64,000 nucleotides of DNA. It comes from Glandiceps talaboti (taxonomy: Eukaryota; Hemichordata; Enteropneusta; Spengelidae). Below are positions 51,548 to 61,332 of the stretch, piece by piece. The notes under the pieces are model-generated. The model was not told the DNA's origin, searched no databases, and saw only the letters and a list, made by a program, of their open reading frames with translations. The translations under genes and the position numbers were made by a program. Numbering within the stretch: position 1 is the stretch's first letter; each line of letters begins with the position of its first letter. Location of the stretch: assembly GCF_964340395.1 (NCBI RefSeq), contig NC_135564.1:15919457-15983456 (forward strand), given 5' to 3'.

Positions 51548-51596
51548 ATATGTTTGTGTGTGTGTGCCAGTGCCAGTGTCATGAGGATATCCGTCC

Positions 51597-51680
<84 letters not shown>

Positions 51681-52402
51681 CATCAACCGTTCCCATATAT
51701 GGAGTTACAATTTCGATGGGAAAGCCTTCCTTCCATTTAAGAACAAAGAAAGATAGAAGGAAGGATTTATTCATGGTACAATGAAGACTAACGTTGTTTT
51801 CATTTTCATCTTCAACAGCATGTGCAACTACTGCTGCGTCTCTCAAATGGTTACTTGTCTACGTTCTCAATTTTGGCTACGTTCAAGAGAAGGTCCACGA
51901 AGAACTTCAACATGTACTAGGAGACGACCCAGTTACGGTAGCTGACCGGGTACGACTGCCGTACCTCCAAGCCACCGTTCTCGAAACTCTCCGGTTGTCT
52001 CCTCCCATGCCCCTGACAGTTCCACACAGAGCAACACTGTCTAGTAAAATCGCTCAGTTCAATATTCCGAAAGACACTATTATAATTTCTAACCTTTATG
52101 CGATGCAGAGGGACGCGGATGTTTTCTTCGATGCCGAAGTCTTCACACCGGAGCGATTTATTGACCCTGAGACGAATCACCTCTATCCGCTAAGTTCGAT
52201 GAACTTTCAACCATTCGGTGCAGGCCCACGTCGATGTCCCGGAGAGTCTTTCGCGATGATGCAGTTGTTCTTATTTAGTGCATATTTACTTCATCAATAC
52301 GACGTCGAACTTCCCCCGGGTAATTGTATGCCTTCGACGTTAGGAGAATTACAGAAAGTTTTACAACCAGAACCTTTTCAAGTTGTTCTACGCAGTCGCT
52401 AA
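46859..52402 (+). CDS. Cytochrome P450, CYP2 clan, CYP17-like (six exons, 488 residues)
   Basis: This encodes a heme monooxygenase. Exons: 46859-46907, 48340-48465, 49719-49994, 50446-50628, 51173-51421, 51819-52402; all five introns are phase 1 and GT-AG. Landmarks in order: proline-rich hinge PDGPFCLPFLGN (about residues 27-38); C-helix W119...R123; I-helix DGACATTAAS (residues 293-302); K-helix E350xxR353; PERF 405-408; heme-binding FGAGPRRCPG with Cys434. The FGAGPR heme loop and the C-terminal stretch resemble CYP17 most, but family naming needs a tree. Odd points: the I-helix acidic residue before the conserved Thr is Ala297, and the predicted N-terminus has no hydrophobic anchor, so an upstream exon may be missing. 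Substrate unknown. Neighbouring genes give no pathway hint. Confidence 0.95.
46953..46960. promoter_or_regulatory. CRE-like palindrome TGACGTCA
   Basis: Perfect 8-bp CRE consensus 46 bp into P450 intron 1, followed by CCTG. A second copy with the same CCTG flank is at 41007-41014. Function is inferred only from the motif. Confidence 0.3.
48340..48465 (+). CDS. P450 exon 2: proline-rich hinge
   Basis: Acceptor CTACAG, donor GTAAGA. Encodes EYPDGPFCLPFLGNIVQLGD, then HRTLRDMSRKYG, the conserved start of the microsomal P450 catalytic domain. 126 bp, phase 1 to phase 1. Confidence 0.94.
49719..49994 (+). CDS. P450 exon 3: B-C helix region
   Basis: Acceptor TCTGAAG, donor GTAAGA. Encodes GKILSVKLGDKQAVVLNS, then QDFNARPP and EEPYWRISRKIADSALK, with the C-helix WxxxR that contacts a heme propionate. 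276 bp, phase 1 to phase 1. Open frame extends upstream into the intron, but that part is not conserved. Confidence 0.94.
50446..50628 (+). CDS. P450 exon 4: E-F helix region
   Basis: Acceptor TTGTAG, donor GTAAGC. Encodes PGPDLDFAVTNVMCTALFST, then YKRDDKEFLMLYQNQ. 183 bp, phase 1 to phase 1. Confidence 0.93.
51173..51421 (+). CDS. P450 exon 5: G-I helix region
   Basis: Acceptor TTTCCAG, donor GTATGG. Encodes DYFSFIKYFPDSD, then RDVTDALIKARLE, then EYLEVLIWDLFDG, ending inside the I-helix. 249 bp, phase 1 to phase 1. Open frame runs on into the microsatellites of the next intron, but that extension is not coding. Confidence 0.94.
51456..51547. repeat. (CTGT)n microsatellite in P450 intron 5
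   Basis: About 23 CTGT units, starting about 35 bp after the donor. Confidence 0.96.
51599..51678. repeat. (AT)n microsatellite in P450 intron 5
   Basis: About 40 AT units in an intron of only 397 bp. Confidence 0.97.
51819..52402 (+). CDS. P450 exon 6: I-helix to C-terminus
   Basis: Acceptor TTCAACAG. Encodes ACATTAASLKW (I-helix end), EELQHVLGDDP, LQATVLETLRLSPPMPL (ExxR), FTPERFIDP, and FGAGPRRCPGESFA with the heme-ligating Cys, ending at TAA. Full-length C-terminus. Confidence 0.96.
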
Positions 52403-54384
52403 AGTTACGATGAATTCGATTGGACAATTGTGTTCCACGTGACGCTTGTTATGTTCCGATGAAAGGATAAAAGAGTGCTTTTGATTGCTTCATGTGATTG
52501 TGTAACCAACGACGGACATGATTGGTTCATAAAGTCCTTGGCGCGTTTACCAAAGGATAAAAGAGTAAATATGATTGGATACGATGTCGCATATGAAATT
52601 GGATTACTTTTGTCTCTCTCTAACATTGATACAATTGGACCGAAGTTTGGAAATTTTCAAAGTCTGCACCATTAATTATGAAATTTAATTTTGAAAATTG
52701 AATCTGAAGATTTCTAGTGTACATTTCTTTCATGCATGATTTGTTTATCTCTCGACTCACTACATTCGAAGAGCATACAGACCACATTTCGATAACAGAA
52801 TTAATTTAAATTGTTATTTTATATTAGATGCACACCAGCAAAAAATTCAGTCCGGTTGACTGGAAAACACGATTGAAACCATAAACATGCTAAGTATATA
52901 GAAAAACAGTGATATGTAAATTTGTGATCGGACGTGACGCGTTGTACACCCCTGCACCCTGACTTGGACCATACCATTATGTAAGAGCGACATTTGAACC
53001 TCGTTGAGGGACACCAGATCGCGTACAGTGTGCAACACTTGGTCCTCGATTGATATTTCAGTGAATGTACTATGCTTGAAAAGTATGGCTGTCAAAACTG
53101 CCCGGCTGAACAGGTGGGATATGCTATCTCTTTGGATTCTTCCATTTTCGGAAAAGGTGAACTTGTAGTGAGTATTATGGTGTGGGGAGTGAGCGAAACT
53201 TTGTCAAGTGGCTGAGCACTTGGTACTTGGTAACTTGAGTTAGGAAGGACGAGTTCTCGCACTCCATAATACTCCGTACTAAAAGTTACCTCTATACTTG
53301 TTTATGGTATAATCGAATCATGACTGAAAATCCGCAGTTCATGTCAGCTTCGTTCCCACGCAATTGCTGTTAATTGCATAGTATCTACAAAGTAACTGAA
53401 ATGTCCAGCTTGAACCACCTCAGCTGTCAAATATTAATACAGTAATGTTCTTTGTCTGTAAATATCATAGTTTGTCGCTATATTCTGTAAATATTGGCAA
53501 AATCTGTTGGAGACCTTCTGTTCCATGGATTAACCGCCACTTACTTTACACACTATAATGCAAAAAACTGGCCTTCAGATTACGTAAACATAATACTTTC
53601 AGGCAGGCATTATTCTCTTGCTGAAATATGTTACTTCGTTTGTTCCCATTGTGAATTTATCACGACAGTAATTAGTAGGTTTGTAATTAAGGCAGCTATG
53701 TAATAATTAGTACTGGTATTTGACATACTCTCTTCTGCCAGACCACATAATTAGAGATAGCAGGTGGGGGGGGGGGGCAGTAAAATGAAATTTTGGAGCT
53801 GAAATAAGTTTGCACAATATACCTTGACATGATCATACAGACACCCTGCTATCCCTTTTCCATATACGGACAGGTATTAACCACCACCAATATAGTCTCG
53901 TTGTTATGACTACCAGCTATGTTTCTTTTCTTTTAAAAAAGTAAGTTTAGAATTATTTTCCAGATTAATTGAAGTGTAATTGTTCAGAAATAAATTATTT
54001 TGAGAGGATGACCCTGCTTGTGATGTACAGTATAAAGTTTTGAGAAGTTTGTAGTGACCATAGAATTATAGAAGTAAATTGAAATATGCTAATGTACGTA
54101 TTGTTTGTCAATGATACAGCTCGATATAAGAATAATATATTCTCAATCTCACAACACTCACAAATTGCTATAGCTATTAGGCGATATTTTTGACACTCGA
54201 TTTTTTGGCAGTGGTACCAATGATTTACTAACAAATGCGAGTAATGTATATTTAGCGGGTGTTACAGTTTTGTTGTGTCTATAGTAAGGAAAAATAGCGT
54301 ACATTCACTGCCACAAATGTAGCTTCAGAAGGCACACATTTGCTGTGAATACACACTTACACTTACTTGGCTGTTGTATCGTCG

Positions 54385-54452
<68 letters not shown>

Positions 54453-56616
54453 TATAGAATTGTATCACCTACTAGACGAATCATACTCATTAAATTTCAT
54501 CGAAACTAGCGGCACGTTTAGGATAAAAACCGTTAGCGATCTGTTAGCCAGTCTGTCCATGGCGCGCTTGATCTGTAACTGTGCTCAAATAATAGTAAAT
54601 AGCTCTCGTACAGAACTAACGCCGTGGACAAGCTAGCTAAAGGATGGCTATTACTTCTATCCTGAACTTGTTCCAAGGTGTCTGCTCATGTAGGCTCCAC
54701 CTCAACCTTTTTGTTCTATTTTTGACCCTCTAACATAAGGTAAAATACTATTAATTACAGGTACCGAGAAATGTAATTATATACCGTATATTTCTGATAG
54801 GGCCAGAGACTAGAAGTAAACATAATATCAGTGGACGTCATATTTCTGTGTATACCCAAAACCAATACCGCCTTTTTAATGTATGTCTACGGCTATCGTT
54901 GATGTATATACTTTATATGTATTTTCGACTGAAATATTTAACGGGGAAATGATTAATGTACATAACAGAGTTCATTTATTTAATTAATTTTAATTCTGTA
55001 ATTTAGCTCTTCATAATTTCATTTATTAAGTCTTCTCATAATTATATGTGTATTATAAATCTTTATAAATTGAAACCTGTATAATTGGGTAATATTGCCA
55101 CTTTTACAGAGAAATCATTACATGTAAATATATGGTCTTTGCACAGCTTGGTTGCTCGTTTTTTGTACTGTGTGCTTTTGACAGTGTTTTCACTCGCAGT
55201 GATGTATTTTTATCTCGCCGTTCAATTCTGTGATGACGTAATTATGTTTCAGATGTGATGTTTCGAATTACAGGACCGGTAGTTATCACAAACAACAAAT
55301 ACCGTGCGAAACGAGATAAAGACGGATAGCTGCCTCAATTGCGCGTTATTAATTTACATTGTTATTCTAAATAATTTAGTGTCAAACCTTATTTGGTACA
55401 CGAGTAATCAGTAAGCTTATACACTACGGGATGCTGCGGCGTCTTCTTTCCTTTGTCATTTGTATCTTCATTCTGAACGACTATCTTATGTATTTATCAT
55501 GCATCATATTCGGAAGTGACGTCATGATGAGCTTATGGTAAAATGTAGTTTTATTTAGAATGTTAGGAAAGTTGAAGACATTAGCAATGTATTAATAATA
55601 TGAGTTGAGAGTCGAATAGCGCCACCACACGGCGATACTTATGACTGTATATTGATCATGTTTAAATTAGTCCATCGTACTGTTAGCGTTGTCATGATTA
55701 TATGGTAAAATAAAGAAGTAATATCATTTTAAATTGCTGTGAGTGTTTCTTTGGAAAAGTGATAGTTGAGTCATAGTCCCCCTACGTTTGTATGATACCG
55801 TTCAAAGGGCGTAGTCACATTTTTCGTGATTGTTTGCTTTCCCAGGAATTACACCGGCAGAGAACAATAGAAATCACATGACAATGAGGACTTAATTTGC
55901 TGACAAACAAACATCTATTGTTTATGCAGTGTGTTCCTTTGGCAAGTTTACATGTAGCGATAGGTAGTCAAAGTGAATACACGGCATTTAACCGTAGACC
56001 CGTCTATGATTTAACAGACTGTGATTAATATAGGAACACGAAAAAACACGCTCCAAAATTCACGTTTCAGTTCAAAAGAAGCATTGTACGACACCGGTAC
56101 CATTCCCTCACAGGTGCGCTTTGAACTTATATTTATCCAAAATATATTGCTTTGTTGACAGAAACCTTGAAAATTGATGTTATAATAATCATGATAAACC
56201 ATATCAATAAATAAATGGTACCGACTAAATTAAATGTAAAAATTACGATTATCGTTCGTGCGTGTTGGATTAGTATTGTTTCATCGCAACATCATCGTTA
56301 CTCAAGTAAATTGGATTAACTAAATCGACGTTTGTAATTTTCTTTCACAATAAAAAATGTGTCCATGTTCTTTACGAGCAGACGATAGTCATTTGTTCTC
56401 TGGCTGTACAAATACACGATGCATCGCATTATCATTTACATGGCCATATTGTATAACGTTTATTTGTTCATTGTGGTATGAAAATTTACTCTTGCCTACT
56501 TGTGATTCAGGTGTCCCAGACGTTTTTTAAAAGTTCAGGTGTGCTCTGTTTATTATTCCATGTTCTATTACCCCACCTTTCCAACAACCACACTATGCTG
56601 CACCGTCAAGGCTAAA
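52403..56616. other. P450 3' flank and intergenic stretch
   Basis: No conserved coding block is seen. A candidate AATAAA is at 53989-53994 and another at about 55708, both far from the stop, so the 3' UTR end is uncertain. AGGATAAAAGAGT occurs twice just after the stop (about 52464 and 52554). The region contains a (TCA)n microsatellite. The receptor promoter must lie in its last part, but I see no clear core element. Confidence 0.55.
54378..54451. repeat. (TCA)n microsatellite
   Basis: About 22 TCA units; the poly-Ser ORF across it is an artefact. Confidence 0.96.
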
Positions 56617-57295
56617 ATGGCGATCTTCCGAACGTCGTTCCTCATCGGTGCAATATGCACCTGTTTGGTCAGAGGTCTTGACCAGTATGAATTACTGTTG
56701 TCCCTTTCCAATGCCTCCGCCGATCCATTGGCGATCGGTAAGGTAGGAGCGGCTCTTGTCATCGCCATTGAGACTGTCAACGTTGGTAACGTTCCTTTCG
56801 AGTTGTCGTATCATTTTCACGTTGGTAATTGTTCCGAGGCACAGACGGCCGGTGAGATTACAGATTTACAATATAATAACCACTACGAGACATTTATCGG
56901 CCCGTCATGTGTTCTTGACCAACAGATAATGACAACTGTCGGCAAACTAGCCTCGTATTGGAATCTCCCAATATTTTGTGACTGGTGCACAAGTAATATT
57001 TATTCAGATAAAGGTATTTACACGACTTTGGTGAGAATGACAGCCACAGAGGACTCGATTGCCGTTTTCATTGCCTTGGTTTGCGACATCTTTGATTTTT
57101 CGAGGATTTCTTTGATAGCTCAAGAGGATGAATTATGGCTGCCAGGAGGCCTGACAGCCGAAGGATCTCGACTTGCGTTGAATGATTTCGCAGCTGAAAA
57201 TAATATCACCATAGCAACCTTCATAACTTTTGACGAAGACGAAGTGGGACTCGATTTAAGGGGAATAATGAAGGACGCCATCAACGTCAGCAAAA
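56617..57295 (+). CDS. ANF-receptor-type ectodomain, first exon, copy 1 (partial gene)
   Basis: Encodes 226 residues plus one base. A hydrophobic signal peptide (MAIFRTSFLIGAICTCLV) is followed by the N-terminal lobe of the periplasmic-binding-like ligand domain of natriuretic peptide receptors and receptor guanylate cyclases: GKVGAALVIAIETVN (42-55), GNCSE (70-74), FIGPSC (93-98), LASYWNLPIFCDWC (111-124), SRISLIAQ (162-169). N-glycosylation sequons include NAS, NCS and NIT. I chose ATG 56617 over the in-frame 56539 because copy 2 starts at the same place. Donor A|GTAAGT. No transmembrane, kinase-homology or cyclase exon follows before copy 2. It could be a first exon spliced to distant exons, or a stranded pseudogene. 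Confidence 0.87.
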
Positions 57296-57516
57296 GTAAG
57301 TTGTTTAGTTTGTTTACAAAGCAAAATGGTGTGTGCATGTCAACTATGTTGATGTGTTTACAAAACCTCTGTACAGAGTGATTCTAATAGTATACACACA
57401 TCATGTAATAGGTTACTGTTCCCTGGTTTTGTCTGATACAACCACGCAAAAAGCAATAAGGAACTGCATTTCCTTGCTATATTTAGTCTGAATAAATGTC
57501 TGTCTGTCTGTACATA

Positions 57517-57519
<3 letters not shown>

Positions 57520-57567
<48 letters not shown>
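57520..57567. repeat. (GT)n microsatellite
   Basis: Pure GT run preceded by a short CTGT run. Confidence 0.96.
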
Positions 57568-57570
<3 letters not shown>

Positions 57571-58255
57571 GTTTGTTTGCATGTTTGTGTACCCCACTGG
57601 TACCCCTTGTAGACGTGCCCATATAGTGTTGTACAAAGTAACCGACGAACTCATGTGATTTTGTGAGTGTTTATTATAACACTGACTAAAGTTATGTGAT
57701 TTAACAGGCAGATGCAGCTAGGCACAGGCATTGTCGTATTTGCGCAAACTATAAATCTGATCGTCTTCTTTGAAAATATGACGCTAGCCTAGAGATCAAG
57801 AATCGGCTTTCAAACCGAGCGACAGTGTCCACCATAACTGTACAAACCAGAATGTCGAATCACACAGCCTAGTCTATAGACTAACGTGATGATACAGACA
57901 TCGACAAATTAATGGCGCCTTTTACGCAATTCACTTCACAGTTGCATGTAAGAATACCTGAAAATAGGTGTGTTACGTAATTAAAATTATGAAAAGTATT
58001 CGATCATTCCTAGACGAAAAGCCTACTCGTAATATTCGTCACCAAATTTTCGAATTCTGTCTCCAAACCAACTGTTTCTGTTTTAACAATACAGGTGAAA
58101 CATAGAAGCTACAGGTAAATTAAAATTAATGGAAACATTTCAAATTAAAGAGTAAAAGGTCGAACGGCAAAGAAAACCTGGGACTAATTTAGACGAATAC
58201 CATGACGCATAAACAATTTTTCTAAACTTGTTTTGCTTAGATTCTTCTATGTCGC

Positions 58256-58313
58256 CGATTCTTTGTGCAGTCCGGACGACTTTCTCAAAATCACACTGGC
58301 CAATTTAACCGAA
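58256..58313 (+). pseudogene. Degraded exon-2-like relic of the receptor ligand domain
   Basis: One frame reads CSPDDFLKITLANLTE and then a stop; just upstream, in another frame, is RFF. ANF-receptor domains have a strand then a C-x-SPD-x-F/R segment leading into an L/A-rich helix, exactly where the exon at 56617-57295 leaves off. The frame break, the stop at 58314 and the absence of an acceptor of matching phase argue for a dead exon. Chance similarity cannot be excluded. Confidence 0.42.
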
Positions 58314-58594
58314 TGACAAAATGACGTCACACTACAGTGCATACAAGCTTGATAAAACCACAGTCATTATCTACACGCAGAACAGGATATTGTCTAAGGT
58401 GGCACCATTAAAATTTCTATGTTTACGTTGCAGTTCTAGATAGTGGCCAAATTGTCCCCGCCAAGGTCTTACAACGTTATGATGTTTATTTTGCACAACA
58501 GGATGGTATTAATATTGTCCACATAGAGGTTTTCAGAAAGTGAAAGATATACGTCAGAGATGTAACTCAACGAAAGTAACCTGAAGGTTTAATA

Positions 58595-58640
58595 TGCATA
58601 TAGCATATAGCACATAGCACATAGCACATAGCACATAGCG
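58595..58640. repeat. Heptamer tandem repeat (CATAGCA)n
   Basis: About six CATAGCA units. Confidence 0.93.
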
Positions 58641-58654
58641 CTATAGACTGCCAG

Positions 58655-59665
58655 CCCTACAATCAAGATCGTGGTTTTACGGAAAGTGTAGTCTACGCAA
58701 CATCATTATAACTGAATCAACTAATATGCCATGCTGTTCTTTTATTTAAAACAAAACAAAACAAATAACTACTTATTTTAGTTAGTCCGTCAAGTCTGTG
58801 TTTGACAGCACAGTGTGCACTCATACATGACACAAATCTCACAGCAGAAACTGAGACGAAATGTTGACGATGCTACCCCCCCCCCCCAACCTAAGATAGA
58901 TATGTCGATAATCAGAACAACGTAACTACATTGATTCTGGTATACAGACTTTTGAAAACGCCGCTCAGTTGGTGCCAGGGCGCCAACTTATTGGGTCTGT
59001 AGTATTTTTTGAGATTGTCATTGCAACATTGTATTACTATAGGTCATAACATTTTATACTTTAGTCAAAACAAATGTCGATATAAAATTTTCGCTCATGA
59101 TCTGTTTACCAAACATGTCACCTTGTGGAGGTTGGGTGACTAATTAGTGAACGCAATGAGGGTGATACACGGTAACTTACTTGTCTCCTAATTATTGATA
59201 CATGTGAAAATTATTTCCATGACAGTTCCACTAAGGCCTAAATAAATTTTGGTTCCGGTTACCCGACCTTATCTAGTTTTTCACTACGACCCTAAAATTT
59301 CTGAATGAAGTCTCGCGACAACTAGTGGATGTGGAACCTGATTTCAATTTAAGCAGACAATATAAAACTGTTATTACAATCTGTAATGGCTGTACATCTG
59401 GTTAAAAGAAACCAGTAACACAGAGACCATACGGAAAACAACGGTAAACATAACTACCTGAACACTGACATATGGAAAAATAGGAAAAAAAGAATCTACC
59501 TACTCCATCTATTCTAAAATTGAGCATAATCTGAACCACACAATTGTTTTAGGCCTAAGCGGTATACTCTAAGTGAAAAACTAATGATGATTGGTTCAAG
59601 TATAAATTAATGATGTTGCGTAGACTCCACTTTTCATACAACTCTGATCTTGGTTTTATTATTAT
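58655..59665. mobile_element. Repeat family D, copy 2, interrupted by a MITE
   Basis: Ends CAAGATCGTGGTTTTACGGA, then GTGTAGTCTACGCAAC, and GTTGCGTAGACTCCAC, then ACAACTCTGATCTTGG are mutually complementary, as in the copy at 34978-35415. Shared core blocks: GTTGGTGCCAGGGCGCCAAC, TGTCATTGCAACATTGTATT, GGAGGTTGGGTGACTAATTA, AATTATTGATACATGTGAAA. The element is split at 59235 by a Harbinger-like MITE and is also longer on the left. Confidence 0.8.
59235..59555. mobile_element. Harbinger-like MITE, copy 2, nested in family D
   Basis: 321 bp bounded by GGCCTAAA and TTTAGGCC, with TAA on both sides (59232-59234 and 59556-59558). The uninterrupted family D copy at about 35325 reads TTCCACTAAAGCAGTAT across the insertion point, confirming the empty-site structure. 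Interior matches 4057-4388. Confidence 0.88.
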
Positions 59666-60475
59666 TAAAGTAAAAGTATCGACTTTGCTTTGTCCTTTAC
59701 TGTCAAATACATCCCTTTTTTCATATCACACTTCGTTATATTTGAGTGAGGTTTACTTTATCAAAATTTCAACAAAGTTGATACATGACACTGGTAAGTT
59801 GACTAGTTAGCCCCACTGGTTGATTTTGTATGTTCTCAATTGATTTTCAATTTAAATGTCGCCAACGTACACTGGACATACACAGGTGACCTATCTAGAT
59901 CATAATTAATTTTGATTGAATGTTTGAATATTTTGTCCGTATGTTTACCCGAAAACAAACTTTATTACAACATTTGTCTGTCTTCTACAAAACCGTGTTA
60001 CATTATTCGTTTTTCTTCTATCTTATTTCCGCATGCATCCACGGGATTTCGCATGCGCAGTAACTCAGAAAAGACAAATGAAAGCACATTAGACTATTAA
60101 AATAAATTCATCGGAAACAAAACGAGGAATCCCATCAAGTTTACTCGTCCCCCTACCTCTCAAGTTAACGATGCGTAACGTACTTTTGTTTCTTTTAGGT
60201 CAATGTTTGTTAACACCAAATGTTTTCTATTGTAGTAAAAAGTTTGTGCAAATATTCCATCATACCAAATGTACAAATATATTGATATAAATCGCAACAA
60301 AGTATCAGTATATTAGCCTCATTGTCCAACATTTGTTTACTGGTTTATGTCAAAATTGACTTAAGCCTAGTTTATCGTGATTACATAGGTGTCTGGATAT
60401 TTTACTGCGCGGCGCCTGTATTGTCTCTCGTTTATTCTTCTTTGATCTGAGGAGTCTACCCCGGTCACTACTGAA

Positions 60476-61154
60476 ATGGCGATGTTCCGAACATCGTTTC
60501 TCGTCAGCACAATATTTATCTGTTTGGTCAGTAGTCTTGACCAGTATGAATTGCTGTTGGCCCTTTCCAATGCCTCCACCGATCCGTTGGCGATCGGTAA
60601 GGTAGGAGCGGCTCTTGTCATCGCCATCGAAACAGTCAACGCCGGTAACGTTCCTTTCGAGTTGTCGTATCATTTCCACGTTGGTAATTGTTCCGAGACA
60701 CGGACGGCCGGTGAGATCACACGATTGCACTATAATAACGAGTATGAAGCGTTTATAGGGCCGGCATGTGTTCTCGAGCAAACGATTATGACCACCGTTG
60801 GTAAACTGGCCTCCTATTGGAATCTACCCGTATTTTGCGACTGGTGTATCAATAATGTTTACACAGATAAAAGTGTGTACACGACTTTGGTGAGAATGAC
60901 AGCGACAGATAGTTCCATTGCTGTCTTCATCGGTGCTGTGTGCGACATCTTCAGTTTTTCGAGGATTTCGTTGATTGCTCAAGAGGATGAATTATGGCTG
61001 CCGGGAGGAATGACAACTGAAGGAGCTCAAATTGCTTCGGAGGATTTTGCCGAAGAAAATAACATCACCATAGCATTCTTCGAAACCTTTGACGAAAACG
61101 AAGTGGGACTCGATTTCAGGAAAATAATGGAGGACGCCAGCAGTGTCAGCAAAA
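60476..61154 (+). CDS. ANF-receptor-type ectodomain, first exon, copy 2 (partial gene)
   Basis: Same length (679 bp), start context, frame and exit phase as copy 1. By hand count, 48 of 226 residues differ (about 79% identity). Signal peptide MAMFRTSFLVSTIFICLV; conserved blocks GKVGAALVIAIETVN, FHVGNCSE, FIGPAC, LASYWNLPVFCDWC and SRISLIAQEDELWLPGG. Differences cluster in the signal peptide and the last 50 residues; the core fold and all its Cys are kept. Donor A|GTTAGT. No downstream receptor exon is seen to the window end, so the rest of the gene must lie beyond 64000 if it is functional. Confidence 0.88.
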
Positions 61155-61196
61155 GTTAGTTTGTTTACTTACTTTGTTTTGTAAAGCCGATAGTGT

Positions 61197-61275
61197 GTGT
61201 ATGTCAACTATTTCGTGTTTTTTTTCACGGATACAGTGTCAATAAGTGTATGTTACTTATGGAAGGAACTGGCAA
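61197..61275 (+). repeat. Intron segment repeated at the window end, copy 1
   Basis: TGTGTATGTCAACTATTTCG, then TTCACGGATACAGTGTC, then ATGGAAGGAACTGGCA recurs at 63932-64000 with about 80% identity. Confidence 0.8.
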
Positions 61276-61296
61276 AAGTATAAACGAAGCAGCCTC

Positions 61297-61332
61297 GCAT
61301 GCATGCATGCATGCATGCGTGCGTGCGTGCGT
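61297..61332. repeat. (GCAT)n/(GCGT)n microsatellite
   Basis: Alternating GCAT then GCGT units. Confidence 0.95.

Larger units (their letters stand above)
57296..60475. other. Interval between the two receptor exons
   Basis: The first roughly 60 bp after copy 1 still resembles the start of the copy 2 intron (GTTTGTTTAC, TGTGTG.ATGTCAACTAT). I see no intact receptor exon here, only the relic at 58256-58313. The rest holds a (GT)n run (57520-57567), a CATAGCA heptamer run (58595-58640), a C-tract near 58877 and a large repeat from about 58655. Confidence 0.7.

Noticed and set aside
51422-51756. Continuation of the P450 exon 5 frame into CLSV/YIYI repeats
   Set aside because: The donor at 51422 and exon 6 at 51819 restore the I-helix in frame; the extension is intronic microsatellite.
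56539-56616. Earlier in-frame ATG for receptor copy 1
   Set aside because: The extra residues place non-hydrophobic sequence before the signal peptide and have no counterpart in copy 2, which starts at the position of 56617.
58434-58542. Open stretch after a good-looking acceptor (GTTGCAG), reading LDSGQIVPAKVLQRYDVYFA
   Set aside because: The phase would fit copy 1, but the residues do not resemble the next part of an ANF-receptor domain, and no clear donor precedes the stop. Treated as chance or an unknown repeat fragment.
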